Shown: positions 35,440 through 44,347 of the stretch, in pieces
How positions within the stretch are numbered: position 1 is the stretch's first letter
How the letters are laid out: every line of letters starts with the position of its first letter
DNA from: Streptomyces sp. NBC_01431
GTDB taxonomy: Bacteria > Actinomycetota > Actinomycetes > Streptomycetales > Streptomycetaceae
Direction: 5' to 3'
Length of the DNA stretch: 64,000 bases
Assembly: GCF_036231355.1 (NCBI RefSeq)
Contig: NZ_CP109496.1
Coordinates: 2,108,001 to 2,172,000, forward strand
Notes under the pieces: generated by a model
Seen by the model: the letters and a program-made list of their open reading frames with translations, nothing else
Databases searched by the model: none
Told to the model about the DNA's origin: nothing
Program-made: the position numbers and the translations under genes

Positions 35440-36183
35440 TTACTGCGCTCCGGCTTGTCCGCGGGCCGCGGCCTTGCGGGCCTTCTCGGCCGCTTCCTCC
35501 GCCTCCATCTCCGCGAAGACGTCGATCGGCGCCGGGGCCTTCGCGAGGAAGACCCAGGTGAGCCAGACCGCGAGGAGGAACGGCGGGATCTTCAGGGCGA
35601 TGAGCACCCAGCCGAGCTGGGAGGTGTTGGCCCACCAGTACAGCGGGAAGAGGATCGCGCACTTGGCGAGCAGGATGAGCCCCCAGGCCCAACTGGCCTT
35701 CGCGTACGCCGTCTTGCGGCCCGGGTTGCGGGTGCGCCAGGACAGGTTCTCCTTGAAGACCGGGCCGAGGATCAGGCCGATCAGCGGTACGCCGCACACG
35801 GTGGTCACGATGTACGCGAGCGCCAGGCCCAGGGTGTAGAGCATGCCCGGCAGGTAGAAGTCCTTGGCGTTGCCGGTCATCATCGCGAAGACCACGCCGA
35901 AGGCCACTCCGAAGACGCCGCTGAAGGCGTGCTTCATGGTGTCCCTGCGCACCAGGCGGACCACGACGAGCAGCAGCGACACCACGAGGGCCGCGATCGC
36001 CGAGGTGTGCAGGTCCTTGTTGACCGTGAAGATCGTGACGAAGAGCAGCCCGGGGAGGACCGTCTCGACCATGCCGCGCACTCCGCCGAACGCCTCGAAG
36101 AGCGCGGCCTCGGTCACGGCCTTCGCGTCAGCGGCGGGCGGGGTGTGCGTGGGGGTGGTGGTCGGCTTGTCGACTGACGTCAC
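35440..36183 (-). CDS. DUF3159 integral membrane protein
   Basis: 247 aa from GTG at 36183, AGGAG seven bases upstream. About six membrane segments (VLPGLLFVTIFTVNK; IAALVVSLLLVVVRLV; ASWAWGLILLAKCAILFPLY among them), a proline/threonine-rich N-terminus and a charged C-terminal tail AEMEAEEAAEKARKAAARG. The EAFGGVRGMVETVLPGLLF segment is typical of DUF3159. Actinobacterial, function unknown. Its start is 3 bp after the stop of the OB-fold gene, so they form an operon. Confidence 0.88.
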   Translation of the reverse strand: MTSVDKPTTTPTHTPPAADAKAVTEAALFEAFGGVRGMVETVLPGLLFVTIFTVNKDLHTSAIAALVVSLLLVVVRLVRRDTMKHAFSGVFGVAFGVVFAMMTGNAKDFYLPGMLYTLGLALAYIVTTVCGVPLIGLILGPVFKENLSWRTRNPGRKTAYAKASWAWGLILLAKCAILFPLYWWANTSQLGWVLIALKIPPFLLAVWLTWVFLAKAPAPIDVFAEMEAEEAAEKARKAAARGQAGAQ

Positions 36184-36186
36184 CGG

Positions 36187-36585
36187 CTACTCCTGTCCGA
36201 GCGGTCGGAGTTCGTATTTGGGGTTGAACAGCACCCGTCGGCCGTGACTCATCGAGATCCGGCCCGAAGCGATGAGCTTGCGGCCCGGTTCGATGCCCAC
36301 GATCGAGCGCCGTCCCAGCCACACCACGTCCAGTGGGGCGGTGCCGTCGAAGAGCTCGGCCTCCAGCGCCGGCACGCCCGCCCGCGGACGCAGGGTGACC
36401 GTCCGCAAGGTACCAGTGACTTTGACTATCTGGCGGTCACTGCACTCGGAGATGCGGGTGCACCCCGTGGCCTGCGCGTCCTCCTGCAGTTCCGCGGAGT
36501 GCAGGTCCTCCTGCGAGGTGGACAGCCGGTCGAGCATCCGGCGGAAGCGCCCCGCGGGCTTCTCGGTACGAAGGTCAGCACTCAT
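36187..36585 (-). CDS. OB-fold nucleic-acid-binding domain protein
   Basis: 132 aa from ATG at 36585. Residues about 45-130 form an OB fold (DRQIVKVTGTLRTVTLRPRA; LEAELFDGTAPLDVVWLGRR; GRISMSHGRRVLFNPKYEL) like the tRNA/helicase-type anticodon-binding OB domain. Stand-alone members are conserved in actinobacteria next to DUF3159. Possible nucleic-acid binding; role unknown. Confidence 0.82.
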   Translation of the reverse strand: MSADLRTEKPAGRFRRMLDRLSTSQEDLHSAELQEDAQATGCTRISECSDRQIVKVTGTLRTVTLRPRAGVPALEAELFDGTAPLDVVWLGRRSIVGIEPGRKLIASGRISMSHGRRVLFNPKYELRPLGQE

Positions 36586-36649
36586 ACAGAAAGCGTAACC
36601 GGCCCGACCTCCACCGGATCAAAGCGTGTGGTCAGCACCGATCGGCGGA

Positions 36650-37342
<693 letters not shown>

Positions 37343-37385
37343 CTGGAATACCTGCCTTCTGCGGTGACTGGCTGAGCGGTTCGGT

Positions 37386-39929
37386 TCATGAGGTGACCTG
37401 GGCGGAGAGGCCGGCCTGGGGCCGGTCGGGGCCGGGGGCGGCGCGCACGGTGAGAACCATGGTGAGGCCGCCGCCGGGGGTGTCCTCGGCGGCGAGAGTG
37501 CCTCCCATGGCTTCGGCGAAGCCCCGGGCGACGGCGAGGCCGAGGCCGACCCCGGCGCCGCGGGGGGCGTCGCCGTAGCGCTGGAAGGGCGCGAAGATGC
37601 GGTCCTTGGCGGTGTCGGGGACGCCGGGTCCGCGGTCGGTGACCCGTATCTCGACGCGCTGGGCCATGCCGCTGGCGGCGACGGTGACGGGGGTGGCGGG
37701 CGGGCTGTACTTGACCGCGTTCTCCACGATGTTGGCGACGGCCCGCTCCAGGAGGCCCGGGTCGACCTCGACCATGGGCAGCGTCTCGGGGATGTCGAGG
37801 ACGACGCTGTCCTCGGGGACGCCGCCGAGCGCCATCGGCACGACCTCGTCGAGGTCGATCTCGCGGATGAGCGGGGTGACGGTGCCGGTCTGGAGGCGGG
37901 ACATGTCGAGGAGGTTGCCGACCAGGTGGTCGAGGCGGTCGGCGCCGCTCTCGATGCCTTCGAGGAGTTCGGCGCGGTCCTGTTCGGACCATTCGACGTC
38001 GTCGGAGCGCAGGGACGTCACTGCTGCCTTGATGGAGGCGAGCGGGGTGCGCAGGTCGTGGCTGACGGCGGCGAGCAGGGCGGTGCGGATCCGGTTGCCC
38101 TCGGCCAGCTTGCGGGCCTCCTCGGCCTCCCCCACCAGGCGCTGGCGGTCCAGGACGACGGCTGCCTGGGCGGCGAAGGCGCCGAGCACGCGGCGGTCCT
38201 CGGCGGGCAGGACACGGCCGGACAGGGCGAGCGCCATGTGGTCGCCGACCGGCATGTCGACGTCCGCGTCCTCGGGGCGGCCGACGGGGCGCGGCCCGAC
38301 GCTGCCCGCCCGGGTCCAGGGCGCCACGTCGCTCTCGCGCTCCAGGAGGGCGACGGATTCCATGGCGAAGGTCTCGCGGACCCGTTCCAGGAGGGCGTCC
38401 AGGCTGGTCTCGCCGCGCAGCACGCTGCCCGCCAGGAAGGAGAGAATCTCCGATTCGGCGCGCAGCCGGGCGGCCTGGTGGGTGCGGCGGGCCGCGACGT
38501 CCACGACGGAGGCCACCGACACCGCCACGAGCACGAAGATCACGATGGCGACGATGTTCTTCGGGTCGGCGATCGTGATCTTGTGGACGGGCGGGGTGAA
38601 GTAGTAGTTCAGCAGGAACGAGCCGAAGGCCGCCGAGGCCAGCGCGGGCAGCAGGCCGCCGAACAGGGCCGCGGCCACGGTCAGCGTCAGGAACAGCAGC
38701 ATGTCGTTGGCGAGCCCGAGGTCCGCGTCGACATTGGTGAGCAGCACGGTCAGCAGGGCGGGCCCGATCACGCCCGCCGCCCAGCCCCACACGATGCGGG
38801 CGCGTCCCAGCCGGGCCCCGCGCGCCACCGGAAGGCCGCGGCCCTTGGCGACCTCCTCGTGGGTGACGATGTGGACGTCGAGGTCGGGCCCGGAGTCGCG
38901 GGCGACGGTCTGCCCGACGCCGGGGCCGAGGATGTACTGCCAGGCCTTGCGGCGGCTGGAGCCGAGGACGATCTGGGTGGCGTTGACGCCGCGTGCGAAG
39001 GCGAGCAGCGAGGCGGGGATGTCGTCGCCTATGACGTGGTGGAAGGTGCCGCCGAGGTCCTCCACGAGGGTGCGCTGGACGGCGAGTTCCTTGGGCGAGG
39101 CGGAGGTGAGGCCGTCGCTCCTGGCCACGTACACGGCGAGGATCTCGCTGCCCGAGCCCTTGGCGGCCATGCGGGCGGCGCGGCGGATGAGGGTGCGGCC
39201 CTCGGGTCCGCCGGTCAGGCCGACCACGATCCGCTCGCGGGCCTGCCAGGTGGACTTGATGTCGTGTTCGCCGCGGTACTGCTGGAGGTATTCGTCCACC
39301 CGGTCGGCGACCCACAGCAGCGCCAGTTCGCGCAGCGCGGTGAGGTTGCCGGGCCGGAAGTAGTTCGACAGGGCCGCGTCGACCTTGTCGGACTTGTAGA
39401 TGTTGCCGTGCGCCATGCGGCGGCGCAGCGCCTGGGGCGACATGTCGACCAGTTCGATCTGGTCGGCGCGGCGCACCACCTCGTCGGGCACCGTTTCGCG
39501 CTGGCGCACGCCGGTGATCGACTCCACGACGTCGCCGAGGGACTCCAGGTGCTGGATGTTGACGGTGGACACGACGTCGATACCGGCCGCGAGGAGTTCC
39601 GCGACGTCCTGCCAGCGTTTGGTGTTGCGGGAGCCGGGGACATTGGTGTGGGCCAGTTCGTCCACCAGGGCGACGGCGGGGCGCCGCTCCAGGACGGCGT
39701 CGACGTCCATCTCGGTGAACACGGTGCCGCGGTATTCGATCTCGCGGCGCTGGATCTGCTCCAGGCCGTGCAGCATCACCTCGGTGCGCGGCCGACCGTG
39801 GTGCTCGACGAAGGCGACGACGCAGTCGGTGCCGCGCTCCACCCGGCGGTGGGCCTCGGAGAGCATCGCGTACGTCTTGCCGACGCCCGGTGCCGCGCCG
39901 AGGTAGATCCGTAGCTTGCCGCGTGCCAT
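37386..39929 (-). CDS. kdpD: KdpD-type sensor histidine kinase
   Basis: 847 aa from ATG at 39929 (MARGKLRIYLGAAPGVGKTY). Order: KdpD N-terminal domain with Walker A GAAPGVGKT (about 11-19) and DELAHTNVPGSRNTKRW, a USP-like domain (about 225-355), four membrane segments (about 375-485), a GAF-like region, then HisKA with His624 (SHDLRTPLASIK) and HATPase (NIVENAVKYSP; GAGVGLGLAVARGFAEAMGG). It senses potassium availability and turgor and phosphorylates KdpE, encoded 43 bp downstream. The USP domain binds c-di-AMP in some Firmicutes; I cannot confirm the motif here. Confidence 0.95.
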   Translation of the reverse strand: MARGKLRIYLGAAPGVGKTYAMLSEAHRRVERGTDCVVAFVEHHGRPRTEVMLHGLEQIQRREIEYRGTVFTEMDVDAVLERRPAVALVDELAHTNVPGSRNTKRWQDVAELLAAGIDVVSTVNIQHLESLGDVVESITGVRQRETVPDEVVRRADQIELVDMSPQALRRRMAHGNIYKSDKVDAALSNYFRPGNLTALRELALLWVADRVDEYLQQYRGEHDIKSTWQARERIVVGLTGGPEGRTLIRRAARMAAKGSGSEILAVYVARSDGLTSASPKELAVQRTLVEDLGGTFHHVIGDDIPASLLAFARGVNATQIVLGSSRRKAWQYILGPGVGQTVARDSGPDLDVHIVTHEEVAKGRGLPVARGARLGRARIVWGWAAGVIGPALLTVLLTNVDADLGLANDMLLFLTLTVAAALFGGLLPALASAAFGSFLLNYYFTPPVHKITIADPKNIVAIVIFVLVAVSVASVVDVAARRTHQAARLRAESEILSFLAGSVLRGETSLDALLERVRETFAMESVALLERESDVAPWTRAGSVGPRPVGRPEDADVDMPVGDHMALALSGRVLPAEDRRVLGAFAAQAAVVLDRQRLVGEAEEARKLAEGNRIRTALLAAVSHDLRTPLASIKAAVTSLRSDDVEWSEQDRAELLEGIESGADRLDHLVGNLLDMSRLQTGTVTPLIREIDLDEVVPMALGGVPEDSVVLDIPETLPMVEVDPGLLERAVANIVENAVKYSPPATPVTVAASGMAQRVEIRVTDRGPGVPDTAKDRIFAPFQRYGDAPRGAGVGLGLAVARGFAEAMGGTLAAEDTPGGGLTMVLTVRAAPGPDRPQAGLSAQVTS

Positions 39930-40117
39930 GGCCCCATTGTCTTTCAGAATTCAGCTGTGTACGCAGCGTCGACCTTACGGCCAATAATTCCGGCAAATGG
40001 GGTGAGGGTACGGATCGGCTCACGTATTGACGCGATTCTGATGCTCCGCGGAAGGCGGCTCCTGAGGCTCCGCACCAGGTGGCGAAGGCGGCTCGGCGAA
40101 AGGCCCGGCGCAATGCG

Positions 40118-40163
40118 ACGGCCCGCGGCGGTTGATTATCGTTGATCAACTACCGCGGGCCGT
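40118..40163 (-). terminator. Terminator hairpin after the DUF3710 gene
   Basis: ACGGCCCGCGG (40118-40128) with CCGCGGGCCGT (40153-40163) and, inside, GTTGAT with ATCAAC around an 8-nt loop, giving 17 pairs. It lies 37 bp beyond the stop at 40200. The remaining gap to kdpD shows no gene. Confidence 0.75.
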
Positions 40164-40199
40164 AAGCCAATTGACCCGGCGCTCAGGACGCCGGCCGAG

Positions 40200-40979
40200 T
40201 CAGCGGACCTCGGTGATTTCGGGGCCGCGCTGGAGCTGGCCCATGCCGCCGGAGAACCGGGAGCCCTCCTGGTCCTCCTGCTGGACGCCCTCGGGCACCA
40301 TCTGTGCGTCGTTGGGCAGCTTGAGGACGATCGGGTCGCGGGGCGCCATGGGGCCCTCGCCACGGACCACGACGGTGTCGCGGAAGATCGTCTCAAGCAG
40401 CCCGGCGGCCTGCGGCTGCACCGCGCCCTGGCCGGAGATGACACCGCGCAGGAACCAGCGCGGGCCGTCCACGCCCACGAAGCGGACCAGCTGGACACCG
40501 CCCGTGCCGTCCGGCAGCTGTACGGGGACCTGCGCGCGCAGCTCCCAGCCCAGCGGGCCCTCGACCTCGTCGATGATGCCGCCCTGCTGGGTGATGCCGG
40601 AGGCGATCTCCTCGCGGACCTCGCCCCAGATGCCTTCCTTCTTCGGTGCCGCGAAGGCCTGCAGCTGGACCGCACTGTCGTTCAGCACGACCGTGGCCGC
40701 GACGATCGCGTCGCCGGCGACCTCGACCCGCAGCTCCATGCCCTCGACCCCGGGGACGAAGAGTCCGCCGAGGTCAACGCGGCCCTCTCCGGGCTCGGTG
40801 ACCTCTTCGAGGTCCCAGGGGCCGTCCGGACGGGGCGCCGGGGGCAGGTTCACCCTGCGCACCTCGCTCGCGTCCGCGGCCTCGATGTCATCGTCGATGC
40901 CGTCGACGACCTGCTCGGCCTCGCCCGCCGCGTCGGCCGCGCCGTCCGCGGATCCACTCTTCTTGCGACGTCCGAACAC
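40200..40979 (-). CDS. DUF3710 domain-containing protein
   Basis: 259 aa from GTG at 40979 (MFGRRKKSGSADGAADAAGE) with GAAGGA upstream. An acidic low-complexity N-terminus precedes the conserved domain (GPWDLEEVTEPGEGRVDLGG; DGPRWFLRGVISGQGAVQPQ). Cytoplasmic, no motif of known catalysis. In actinobacteria it travels with dut, whose stop is one base away here, so a shared transcript is certain to likely. Function unknown. Confidence 0.9.
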   Translation of the reverse strand: MFGRRKKSGSADGAADAAGEAEQVVDGIDDDIEAADASEVRRVNLPPAPRPDGPWDLEEVTEPGEGRVDLGGLFVPGVEGMELRVEVAGDAIVAATVVLNDSAVQLQAFAAPKKEGIWGEVREEIASGITQQGGIIDEVEGPLGWELRAQVPVQLPDGTGGVQLVRFVGVDGPRWFLRGVISGQGAVQPQAAGLLETIFRDTVVVRGEGPMAPRDPIVLKLPNDAQMVPEGVQQEDQEGSRFSGGMGQLQRGPEITEVR

Positions 40980-40980
40980 G

Positions 40981-41514
40981 TCACTGTCCTTCCCGGTCGG
41001 ATACGACCGAAGCGTATCGATTCCCACCCGTAGTACCGCCACTGGCGGTCGAACCGTCCACGGCGGCATGACCGCCGGTGGACCCGAAGCCCCCCTCGGC
41101 CCGCGCCGAGCCGGGAAGCTCCGCCACCTCGTGGAAGCGCACCTTCTCGACCTGCTGGACGACCAGTTGGGCAATGCGGTCGAAACGCTCGAACCGCACG
41201 CTCTCGCGCGGGTCGAGATTGACCACGATCACCTTGATCTCTCCACGGTACCCGGCATCCACCGTCCCCGGGGCATTCACCAGGGCGACACCGCACCGGG
41301 CGGCGAGGCCCGAACGGGGGTGCACGAAGGCCGCGTAGCCGTCGGGCAGCGCGATGGAGACGCCGGTCGGCAGGACGGTCCGCTCGCCCGGGGCGAGTTC
41401 GGCGGCCTCGGTGGTGACCAGATCGGCACCGGCGTCGCCGGGGTGGCCGTACGCCGGGATCGGCACCTCCGGGTCGACACGGCGGATGAGGACGTCTACG
41501 GGTTCACGCGTCAC
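40981..41514 (-). CDS. dut: dUTP diphosphatase
   Basis: 177 aa from GTG at 41514, overlapping the thioesterase stop (GTGA). All five trimeric dUTPase motifs are visible: GDAGADL, PRSGLA, GTVDAGYRGEIKV, RIAQLVVQ and the C-terminal GFGSTGGH. It hydrolyses dUTP to dUMP, limiting uracil in DNA and feeding thymidylate synthesis. The tail beyond motif 5 is about 25 residues longer than minimal dUTPases and Gly/Ser-rich. Confidence 0.96.
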   Translation of the reverse strand: MTREPVDVLIRRVDPEVPIPAYGHPGDAGADLVTTEAAELAPGERTVLPTGVSIALPDGYAAFVHPRSGLAARCGVALVNAPGTVDAGYRGEIKVIVVNLDPRESVRFERFDRIAQLVVQQVEKVRFHEVAELPGSARAEGGFGSTGGHAAVDGSTASGGTTGGNRYASVVSDREGQ

Positions 41515-42095
41515 GGGTTCACCTCGAAGGCGCGAGCGCGCCTGAGCTGGTCGGGGTCGGACATGGCGGCCTGGATCTCTGCCGGGCGCCCGTTGTCGAT
41601 GAAGTGGTCCACCTTCACCTCGATGAACAGGGCCTGGGCCCGGACCGCCACGGGCCCCTCGGGGCCCCCGATGCGGCCGGTGGCCCGCGAGTAGATCTTG
41701 CGGCCGGCCACGGCGGTGACTTCCGCCGCCAGGTGCAGGACCGTGCCGACCGGGACCGGGCGGGCAAAATCTGTCTCAAGACGGCCGGTCACCGCGATCA
41801 CCCGCAGGAGCCAGTTCAGCGAACCGAGCGTCTCGTCGAGCGCGGTGGCCAGCACCCCGCCGTGGGCGAGCCCCGGCGCGCCCTGATGGGCCTCGCGCAC
41901 GGTGAACTCGGCGGTGACGGTCACGCCCTCGCCCGCTCGCGCCGCCAGGTGCAGACCGTGGGGCTGCCCGTCGCCGCAGCCGAAGCAGTGCCCGTAGTGC
42001 GCACCAAGCAGCTCGCCGGGTGCGGGCGCCTCGGGGTGCCGCACCGGCGCTATGGCGTCGGCCGGGGGCGTCAGGGACGCAGATGTAGCAGTCAC
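41511..42095 (-). CDS. PaaI-family thioesterase (hotdog fold)
   Basis: 194 aa from GTG at 42095 (MTATSASLTPPADAIAPVRH). Hotdog fold with a Cys-rich entry HYGHCFGCGDGQPHGLHL and the catalytic-turn segment GAPGLAHGGVLATALDETLG, then ETDFARPVPVGTVLHLAAEV. It should hydrolyse an acyl-CoA or related thioester; the substrate is unknown. It heads the thioesterase-dut-DUF3710 operon with two 1-4 bp junctions. Confidence 0.87.
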   Translation of the reverse strand: MTATSASLTPPADAIAPVRHPEAPAPGELLGAHYGHCFGCGDGQPHGLHLAARAGEGVTVTAEFTVREAHQGAPGLAHGGVLATALDETLGSLNWLLRVIAVTGRLETDFARPVPVGTVLHLAAEVTAVAGRKIYSRATGRIGGPEGPVAVRAQALFIEVKVDHFIDNGRPAEIQAAMSDPDQLRRARAFEVNP

Positions 42096-42153
42096 AGCCG
42101 CAGACCTTACCCGCGGTCCAAGGCGCAGGTCGCGCCGTGCCAAGCTTGGTTTC

Positions 42154-42612
42154 ATGCAGCCCAACGCCCCGCAGTACGCAGAACGCCTCACCGCGCCCCG
42201 CTCCTGGTGGTTCATCTCCGGCCTGGTCGGCTTCGCCTGCGCACTGATGCTGCTGCCGGTGGGCACCCTGCCGATGCTGGCCGGCCTGGTGGGCGGCACG
42301 GCGGTGTCCTGGGTCGTGGTGAGTTCCTACGGATCGGTGCGGATCCGGGTGCTCGCGGACACGCTGGTCGCCGGGGAGGCCCGGATTCCGGTGCGGGCGC
42401 TGGGCGAGGCCGAGGTGCTCGACGCCGAGGAGGCTCGTGCCTGGCGGCTGCACAAGGCCGATCCGCGCGCGTTCATGCTGCTGCGGGCGTACATCCCGAC
42501 GGCGGTCAAGGTGGAGATCACGGACCCGGCGGACCCGACTCCGTACGTCTACCTCTCGACCCGCGACCCCGAGGCGCTGAAGACGGCGCTGAACGCGGTC
42601 CGCGCGGCCTGA
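42154..42612 (+). CDS. DUF3093 membrane protein
   Basis: 152 aa from ATG at 42154 (MQPNAPQYAERLTAPRSWWF). Two membrane segments in residues about 17-60 (WWFISGLVGFACALMLLPVG; MLAGLVGGTAVSWVVVSSYG) precede a soluble domain (IRVLADTLVAGEARIPVRAL; YVYLSTRDPEALKTALNAVR). Matches DUF3093, an actinobacterial family of unknown function commonly beside dut. Divergent from the thioesterase. Confidence 0.88.
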   Translation: MQPNAPQYAERLTAPRSWWFISGLVGFACALMLLPVGTLPMLAGLVGGTAVSWVVVSSYGSVRIRVLADTLVAGEARIPVRALGEAEVLDAEEARAWRLHKADPRAFMLLRAYIPTAVKVEITDPADPTPYVYLSTRDPEALKTALNAVRAA

Positions 42613-42633
42613 CCGCCCAGCACGGGCCGGCCG

Positions 42634-43647
42634 TCAGCGGCCGAGTTCCCCGAGGTGCTTTCCCTCGGGCAGCAGATTGTCCGGCTGTTCCAGGGCGGGG
42701 AGATCGGGCAGCGCGTCCCAGGGCACCTGGCGGCTGCGCAGGTCGTTCCTGATGTGCGCGGCGAGCTTCTTGGTGTCGTGGCGGTTCATCACGGCACCGA
42801 CGGCCGCGCCGATCATGAACGGCGTCAGGTTCGGCAGGTTGCGGACCATGCGCTTCGTGATCTGCTGGCGCAGCTCGCGCTTCATCTGGCCGCCGAGCGC
42901 GACGTTGAGCGTCGTCGGCTTGGTGACATCGATGCCGCGTTCCTCGGTCCAGGTCGCCAGATACGCCATGGAGCGCTGCGTGAGCGGGCCCGGCGGCCGC
43001 ATCCCGTAGACCTCGTACAGCTCGGCGATGAGCTTCAGCTCGATCGCGGCGACCCCGGTGATCTCGGCGGCCATTTCCGCGGGCAGCGCGGACGGTACGG
43101 GCAGCATCGCGGCCGCGCCGATGCCCGCACCGACCGTGGAGGTGCCGTTGGCCGCGCCCGCGATCAGTTTGTCGGCGATCTCCTCCGGGCCGAGGCCCGG
43201 GAAGTGCGCGCGCAGCGTCGCCAGGTCCCGCACGGGAACGCGGGGGGCGATGTAGATGATCCGGTCGGCAAGGTGGCCGAGCGAGGCCTTCACGCCTTCG
43301 CCGCCCTTGCGTACGCCCTTCTTGAGCACCGGAACGCTCTTCCTGAGGGCGGGAATGCCCTTGTCGAGAGCGCCCCTGCGCAGGGCGTCCAGGCGTCGGG
43401 CCCCGGCCGCGGGCCCCGCCTCTTCTTCCCCCGTATCCGCTGCCGTGACGGCTGCTTCGAGCGAGGCCGACCGGCCCCGCCCGGCGTCACGTGCACCGTC
43501 GGCAGCGCTCACCGCGGGGAGGCGGTTCGGCTCGGCACCGGCGTCAACGCCTTCTGCCGGGCCTGTGCCGCCCTCGGGTGCCTCGGTGGAACCCGGGGCA
43601 CCCTTCCTCCGGAACGGTCGCTTCCGGGGCGGTTCAGCGCTTGCCAC
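42634..43647 (-). CDS. Conserved actinobacterial protein with hydrophobic C-terminal domain
   Basis: 337 aa from ATG at 43647. A disordered, Pro/Glu/Ala-rich N-terminus (residues 1-95) precedes a conserved domain with a Gly/Ala-rich amphipathic stretch (STVGAGIGAAAMLPVPSALP; FMIGAAVGAVMNRHDTKKLA). This weakly recalls EcsC-family proteins, but I would not assign it. It lies 10 bp downstream of the DUF4193 gene on the same strand, so likely co-transcribed. Confidence 0.7.
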   Translation of the reverse strand: MASAEPPRKRPFRRKGAPGSTEAPEGGTGPAEGVDAGAEPNRLPAVSAADGARDAGRGRSASLEAAVTAADTGEEEAGPAAGARRLDALRRGALDKGIPALRKSVPVLKKGVRKGGEGVKASLGHLADRIIYIAPRVPVRDLATLRAHFPGLGPEEIADKLIAGAANGTSTVGAGIGAAAMLPVPSALPAEMAAEITGVAAIELKLIAELYEVYGMRPPGPLTQRSMAYLATWTEERGIDVTKPTTLNVALGGQMKRELRQQITKRMVRNLPNLTPFMIGAAVGAVMNRHDTKKLAAHIRNDLRSRQVPWDALPDLPALEQPDNLLPEGKHLGELGR

Positions 43648-43657
43648 GCCGGCCTGC

Positions 43658-43954
43658 TCAGTCGCAGTCGCGGCAGATGGGCTGGCCGTTCTTCTCCCGG
43701 GCCAGCTGGCTGCGGTGGTGCACGAGGAAGCAGCTCATGCAGGTGAACTCGTCGGCCTGCTTGGGCAGGACGCGAACGGCGAGTTCTTCGTTGGAGAGGT
43801 CCGCGCCGGGCAGTTCCATGCCTTCGGCGGCCTCGTACTCGTCCACGTCGACAGTCGAGGTGGACTTGTCGTTACGCCGGGCCTTCAGCTCTTCAAGGCT
43901 GTCGGAATCGACGTCGTCATCGGTCTTGCGTGGGGTGTCGTAGTCCGTTGCCAT
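43658..43954 (-). CDS. DUF4193 family small zinc-ribbon-like protein
   Basis: 98 aa from ATG at 43954 (MATDYDTPRKTDDDVDSDSL), GAGGGGGAG upstream. Acidic N-terminal half, then a Cys pattern FTCMSCFLVHHRSQ ... ICRDCD consistent with a zinc ribbon. The DUF4193 family is restricted to actinobacteria and has no known function, but the fold suggests nucleic-acid or polymerase contact. Confidence 0.9.
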   Translation of the reverse strand: MATDYDTPRKTDDDVDSDSLEELKARRNDKSTSTVDVDEYEAAEGMELPGADLSNEELAVRVLPKQADEFTCMSCFLVHHRSQLAREKNGQPICRDCD

Positions 43955-44347
43955 GTCGCTCTCCCCCTCTGGGTGGTTGCGGTGTCTCAGCGCACGTAAC
44001 GCGTGAGAGGCCGGACTTGTGCCCGACCTGAGGCGGAGATTTTGCCTCACATCAAGGTCTGTTACTCAATCGACACCCAACCGCACTCCTCAAGAGTGAT
44101 CGTCTTGGATGGCGATCGGGACCGTACACGGTCCTCAGGTCGCACTTCACGAGTGCCACCCCGTGTACTTCCCGTGATCTCACCCCCTGGAAACCCGTAC
44201 TTTTCCCGGGTTTCCAGGGGATTCAACGATCACGGAGAGTAGGTGGTCGGAAGTTTGCCTTTGTGACTGAACACACACGAAACTCTTGGGAACGGGTCCC
44301 GAAAATTCCGCGCAAAGCGAACTGCCGAAACAGCTTCGAGCAGCGTC
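43955..44347. other. DUF4193 / CutS-type kinase intergenic region
   Basis: 393 bp. It holds the DUF4193 promoter region, an inverted repeat GGACCGT-AC-ACGGTCC (44119-44134) that could be an operator, and a 14-bp terminator hairpin (44184-44220). No coding sequence supported. Confidence 0.6.
44184..44220 (-). terminator. Hairpin terminator, cutS side
   Basis: CCCCTGGAAACCCG (44184-44197), 9-nt loop, CGGGTTTCCAGGGG (44207-44220): perfect 14-bp stem about 130 bp downstream of the CutS-type kinase stop in its direction of transcription. Confidence 0.7.

Noticed and set aside
39930..40117. kdpFABC or kdpF remnant upstream of kdpD
   Set aside because: No similarity to Kdp pump subunits; only short frames.
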